From DATDAH01 sp963845425 (GTDB lineage Bacteria > Actinomycetota > Acidimicrobiia > Acidimicrobiales > DATDAH01): 64,000 bases of DNA. Where the stretch lies: the NCBI GenBank assembly GCA_963845425.1, contig CAWJSC010000010.1, positions 186,001-250,000 on the forward strand, in the 5' to 3' direction. This document shows, one piece after another, positions 61,090 through 64,000 of this stretch (its first letter is position 1; each line of letters starts with the position of its first letter). Below the pieces are notes generated by a model. The model saw only the letters and a program-made list of their open reading frames with translations, was not told the DNA's origin and ran no database searches. Position numbers and translations under genes: made by a program.

Positions 61090-62646
61090 ATGAGCGCCGG
61101 CGACGAGCCCTCACAACCGTCCGCTGACCAGGAACGGCTGGCCAATGCCGCCGAACGGGCCGCCGCGGGCAACCTCGACAAGGTCGGGGACAAGCTCGCT
61201 CGCCAGAACAAGCTCTTCGTGCGGGATCGCCTGGCCCTCCTGCTGGACGAGGGCTCCTTCATCGAGGACGCCCTGCTGGCCAACGCCGCGGCCGACGACC
61301 TGCCCGCCGACGGCGTGGTCACCGGCACCGGCACCGTGGACGGCCGCCCGGTGGCCGTAGTGGCCAACGACCCGACGGTGAAGGCGGGCTCCTGGGGCGC
61401 CCGGACGGTCGAGAAGATCGTGCGCCTCACCGAGTTGGCTCTGCGCCACGAGCTCCCGGTCTTCTGGCTCATCGACTCCGCCGGGGCCCGCATCACCGAC
61501 CAGGTCGAGCTGTTCCCGGGCCGACGGGGTGCGGGCCACATCTTCTACAACCAGGTCCGCCTGTCGGGCCGGGTGCCCCAGATCTGCTGCCTCTTCGGGC
61601 CCTCGGCGGCCGGTGGGGCCTACATCCCGTCCTTCTGCGACATCGTCTTCATGGTGGAGGGCAACGCCTCCATGTACCTCGGGTCGCCCCGCATGGCCGA
61701 GATGGTCGTCGGCGAGATCGCCACCCTGGAGGAGATGGGTGGCGCCCGCATGCACGCCACCGTGTCGGGGTGTGGGGACAACCTGGCCACCGACGACGAG
61801 GACGCCATCGACCAGGCCCTGGCCTACTTCACCTACTTCCCGCAGTCCTGGCGGGAGGAGCCGACGGCCTACGCGGCCCGCCCGCCGAGGCAGGAGCTGA
61901 CCGCCGACGTCGTGCCGGCCGAGGAGTCCCAGGCCTACGACATGCACACGCTCCTGGACGGCCTGGTCGACGCGGAGTCGTTCTTCGAGGTGAAGCCTCT
62001 GTTCGCCCCGGAGCTGATCATCGGCCTGGCCCGCATGGAGGGCCGCCCCGTGGGCATCGTGGCCAACAACCCGATGCAGAAGGGCGGGGTGCTCTTCACC
62101 GACTCCGCCGACAAGGCGGCCCGGTTCATCTGGTGCTGCGACGCCTTCAACCTCCCGCTGGTGTTCCTCTGTGACGTCCCCGGCTTCATGGTCGGCACCC
62201 AGGTGGAGCGGGAGGGCATCATCCGCCACGGGGCCAAGATGGTCACCGCCGTGTCCGAGGCCACCGTCCCCAAGATCTCGGTCGTCGTGCGCAAGGCCTA
62301 CGGCGCCGGCCTCTACGCCATGTCCGGGCCCGCCTTCGGCCCGGAGGCGACCCTCGCCCTGCCCACCGCCCGCATCGCGGTGATGGGTCCCGAGGCCGCG
62401 GTCAACGCCGTGTTCGCCAACAAGATCGCGGCGTTCGTGGACCCTGACGAACGCGAGGACTTCATCGCCGAGCAGCGGGAGATCTACGAGGCGGACGTGG
62501 ATCTGCTCCGCCTCGCCTCCGAACTGGTCGTCGACGCGGTGATCGACTTCGGTGCCCTGCGCCACGAGATCGTCCGCCGCCTCGAGCGGGCCCGGGGCAA
62601 GGACCGCCACTTCTCCGATCGCCGCCACGGGGTGCCACCGGTCTGA
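61090..62646 (+). CDS. Acyl-CoA carboxylase beta subunit (carboxyltransferase)
   Basis: 518 residues, the length of AccD/PccB-type enzymes. The N-half has WLIDSAGARITDQVELFPG, CCLFGPSAAGGAYIPSFCDIVFMVEGNASMYLGSPRM (acyl-CoA oxyanion glycines). The C-half has GIVANNPMQKGGVLFTDSADKAARFIWCCDAFNLPLVFLCDVPGFMVGTQVEREGIIRHGAKMV (biotin side). The substrate could be propionyl-, methylcrotonyl- or another acyl-CoA; the GxG and DVPGF motifs do not decide it. No biotin carboxylase subunit is in the window. It begins three bases after the phosphatase stop. Confidence 0.88.
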   Translation: MSAGDEPSQPSADQERLANAAERAAAGNLDKVGDKLARQNKLFVRDRLALLLDEGSFIEDALLANAAADDLPADGVVTGTGTVDGRPVAVVANDPTVKAGSWGARTVEKIVRLTELALRHELPVFWLIDSAGARITDQVELFPGRRGAGHIFYNQVRLSGRVPQICCLFGPSAAGGAYIPSFCDIVFMVEGNASMYLGSPRMAEMVVGEIATLEEMGGARMHATVSGCGDNLATDDEDAIDQALAYFTYFPQSWREEPTAYAARPPRQELTADVVPAEESQAYDMHTLLDGLVDAESFFEVKPLFAPELIIGLARMEGRPVGIVANNPMQKGGVLFTDSADKAARFIWCCDAFNLPLVFLCDVPGFMVGTQVEREGIIRHGAKMVTAVSEATVPKISVVVRKAYGAGLYAMSGPAFGPEATLALPTARIAVMGPEAAVNAVFANKIAAFVDPDEREDFIAEQREIYEADVDLLRLASELVVDAVIDFGALRHEIVRRLERARGKDRHFSDRRHGVPPV

Positions 62647-62648
62647 CC

Positions 62649-62849
62649 ATGCCCTGGTGCGACGACTGCCAGAAGTTCTGGAACCCCAACTCCATGCCCG
62701 ACAACGGCGAGTGCCCGACCTGCAAGCGGGTCATTTCGATGCCCCAGGGCAAGACCCCATGGCACTTCAAGCTGTTGGTCGTCGCCATCAGCCTCTACCT
62801 GGGCTGGCGCCTGGTCCAGGGGATCGCCTGGGTGGTCCAGCACGCTTGA
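62649..62849 (+). CDS. Small zinc-ribbon membrane protein
   Basis: 66 residues. MPWCDDCQKFWNPNSM...GECPTCKRVI carries two Cys-x2-Cys pairs, a zinc ribbon. One membrane segment (FKLLVVAISLYLGWRLVQGIAWVV) follows. Function unknown; the start lies two bases after the carboxylase stop, so the two are co-expressed. Confidence 0.8.
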   Translation: MPWCDDCQKFWNPNSMPDNGECPTCKRVISMPQGKTPWHFKLLVVAISLYLGWRLVQGIAWVVQHA

Positions 62850-62873
62850 CCGGTACGCTGCCGGTCCGCACGA

Positions 62874-62950
62874 CGGGCTGTGGCGCAGTTTGGTAGCGCG
62901 CTGGTCTGGGGGACCAGAGGTCCGGGGTTCAAGTCCCCGCAGCCCGACCA
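62874..62950 (+). tRNA. tRNA-Pro (GGG anticodon)
   Basis: 77 bases with encoded CCA. The acceptor stem is CGGGCTG/CAGCCCG, the anticodon stem CTGGT/ACCAG with loop CTGGGGG (anticodon GGG), and the T arm CGGGG-TTCAAGT-CCCCG. It reads CCC codons. A GC hairpin follows at 62953-62973 without a T-run. Confidence 0.95.
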
Positions 62951-63024
62951 ACGCCGGCAGTGGATTCCGGCGGGCCCAGGCGATCTCGACGGGCCCGAGC
63001 GCCGATACCGTCCTCGGTGACGGC

Positions 63025-63062
63025 GCTCCCTACGGTGAGTGGCACGGAACCAAGTAGGGAGC
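63025..63062 (+). promoter_or_regulatory. 5' hairpin enclosing the ribosome-binding site of the last gene
   Basis: GCTCCCTAC (63025-63033) pairs perfectly with GTAGGGAGC (63054-63062) around a 20-base loop. The right arm contains AGGGAG, the apparent Shine-Dalgarno sequence six bases before the ATG at 63068. A possible -10 (TACCGT, 63006-63011) lies upstream, so the hairpin would be in the mRNA leader and could hide the ribosome site. Confidence 0.55.
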
Positions 63063-63067
63063 ACTGA

Positions 63068-64000
63068 ATGCGCGCGCGAATGCTGGTCGGGATCGTTCTC
63101 GGGTCGATCCTGCTCACCTCGGTCGTGGTCGGGACGGGCACCGCGCAGGCGTTGACCGGCACCTCGGATCCGCAACTCACCCTGGAGCGCCTGATTCGGA
63201 CCTCGCCGTTCCCGGGAACCTCGACTCGGATGTTCGACAACGAGGGCAGCGCCTATGTGGCGGGAGACAACGCACTGTGGATGGCCGATGACCAGTCCGA
63301 CTCGCTGTTGGAGGTCGATCGCACGACCGGGGCGCTGCGCCGAAGGATCCCGCAGGCGGCCTTCATCTACGCCCGAAGCGTCGGCGCCGGGCCCTCCGCC
63401 GGTCAGTCCCGGAACGAGGACCTCGAGGCGCTCGCCTATGACGCGGACGCCGACGTGCTCTACGCGTTCTCGGGGGTCACGCCTTGGGGTCCTTCTGGGC
63501 AGCGGCAGCCCTCGTTCCCAACCGTCTACCGCCTGACCCGGGTCGCCGGCGAGTTCCAGATAGCGTCATGGCGGGCGCTGCCGTCGGAGTGGACCGGTGC
63601 GGGCTGGCGCGCCGCCGACGGCCGCACCTACGTCGCGAGCCGCTCGAACATCCGCACCTACGACTACGCCACGAACACGCTGGGGGCCCCGTTCTCGATC
63701 CCCGGGCTCTCCAAGATCCTCGGGATCGACTTCGACGGCGTGACCGGTGATCTGCTGGCGGTCAACAGAGAAAACCGCCTTTACCGGGCGTCCATGGCGA
63801 GCGGGACCCTCCGGGCGGGATGGGACGGTATCAGCCTCACCGGTCTGGGCCTCCGCGACACCCGTGCCGTGGAGGTGATCGGCGAGCAGTTGTTCATCAG
63901 CGACGGTGCCGACGCCAGCGTCCGGCCGGCAACCGATCCGATGTCGCACGCGGTCTTCGTGCTCGACGTCACCACCGACACCACGGGCCCCCTCATCACG
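63068..64000 (+). CDS. Secreted protein, probable beta-propeller (3' end outside window)
   Basis: 311 codons are open to the window edge with no stop. A signal peptide is clear (MLVGIVLGSILLTSVVVGTGTAQA, cleavage near residue 28). The mature part has repeating strand-rich segments: YVAGDNALWMADDQSDSLLEVDRTTGAL, LEALAYDADADVLYAFSGV, ADGRTYVASRSNIRTYDYATNTL, LGIDFDGVTGDLLAVNRENRLYRA. These resemble blades of an NHL/SdiA-regulated or phytase-like propeller. No enzyme site can be named. The AT content is slightly higher and the codon choice less biased than in neighbours (for example AGA, TTA-free but GAT/GGT used), which hints at a less highly expressed or acquired gene. Confidence 0.8.
   Translation, partial: MRARMLVGIVLGSILLTSVVVGTGTAQALTGTSDPQLTLERLIRTSPFPGTSTRMFDNEGSAYVAGDNALWMADDQSDSLLEVDRTTGALRRRIPQAAFIYARSVGAGPSAGQSRNEDLEALAYDADADVLYAFSGVTPWGPSGQRQPSFPTVYRLTRVAGEFQIASWRALPSEWTGAGWRAADGRTYVASRSNIRTYDYATNTLGAPFSIPGLSKILGIDFDGVTGDLLAVNRENRLYRASMASGTLRAGWDGISLTGLGLRDTRAVEVIGEQLFISDGADASVRPATDPMSHAVFVLDVTTDTTGPLIT

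Noticed and set aside
62690..62704. CCAGAAGTTCTGG palindrome resembling the repeat family
   Set aside because: It encodes the conserved CQKFWN of the zinc ribbon and has no extended arms, so the match is most likely chance.
62874..62950. tRNA-Pro as an integration site
   Set aside because: No integrase follows and no repeat of the tRNA 3' end is seen within the remaining kilobase; the window ends too soon to exclude one further on.

Overview
The window is one continuous chromosomal segment of a high-GC actinomycete. The evidence is: about 70% GC with GTG and occasional TTG starts, many 1-4 base stop/start overlaps, a 16S rRNA with actinobacterial features, a 23S rRNA with extra sequence where Actinobacteria carry their helix-54 insertion, conserved boxA-like sequences before 16S and 23S, and gene order close to the argDFRGH ... 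mpg ... tyrS ... tlyA-nadK-recN-steA-steB-pyrG-nudix-xerD-scpA-scpB-rluB-cmk-der stretch that I recall from Mycobacterium tuberculosis. Details of the 16S suggest the Acidimicrobiia rather than a mycobacterium; that placement is inference. I see no prophage, insertion sequence, CRISPR array, defence island or secondary-metabolite cluster.

Layout. 1-4.8 kb: arginine operon (argD 3' part, argF, argR, argG, argH). 4.9-8.4 kb: 3-methyladenine DNA glycosylase, an EamA transporter, a small membrane protein and tyrS. 8.35-13.8 kb: one rRNA operon (16S-23S-5S, no tRNA in the spacer). Its likely promoter overlaps the tyrS stop codon, long processing stems surround 16S and 23S, and a strong terminator follows 5S. 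13.8-24.5 kb: a TPR protein with a Gly/Arg-rich tail, a coiled-coil protein, a 2-oxoacid dehydrogenase E1 (fused alpha-beta) and E2 whose linker is five near-identical 66-bp repeats, an OB-fold protein, an FbaB-type aldolase, a cupredoxin-like protein, and a 2-oxoacid:ferredoxin oxidoreductase (korA-korB). 24.6-27.6 kb: DUF1015 protein, HAD phosphatase, orphan OpuAC-like lipoprotein.

27.7-38.2 kb is one tightly packed strand: phasin-like protein, tlyA, nadK, recN, a MraY/WecA-like enzyme, steA, steB/mctB, murJ and an alkaline-phosphatase-fold membrane protein. Its second half is a cell-envelope and cell-separation module. 38.5-47.3 kb: GT-C glycosyltransferase, pyrG, ADP-ribose pyrophosphatase, xerD, a DksA-type zinc finger, an HD protein, trpS, scpA, scpB and an rRNA pseudouridine synthase. 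47.4-51.8 kb: aroH, tyrA, aroA, cmk, plsC and a PGPGW membrane protein, linking aromatic amino acid and nucleotide synthesis to lipid synthesis. 51.8-55.3 kb: a complete glycine-betaine-type ABC importer. 55.4-64 kb: HD hydrolase, ispH, a PDZ/radical-SAM/DUF512 protein, der, a SpoIIE-type phosphatase, an acyl-CoA carboxylase beta subunit, a zinc-ribbon membrane protein, tRNA-Pro(GGG), and the start of a secreted protein that runs off the window.

The most unusual feature is a set of dispersed palindromic elements. One family has ends reading CGTTCTGG ... CCAGAACG and occurs three times in 2.4 kb; the third copy lies in frame inside the EamA gene, as Rickettsia palindromic elements do. A related TTCTGGCGCC family sits between convergent genes. 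A third element makes the whole 38.2-38.5 kb intergenic region one large imperfect hairpin, and a decayed copy of its core encodes the signal-peptide n-region of a lipoprotein. Other points of note are a probable CTG start for tlyA placed directly after the upstream stop codon, and a repeated TANNNT-6-to-9-nt-start arrangement that predicts leaderless transcripts for about ten genes.
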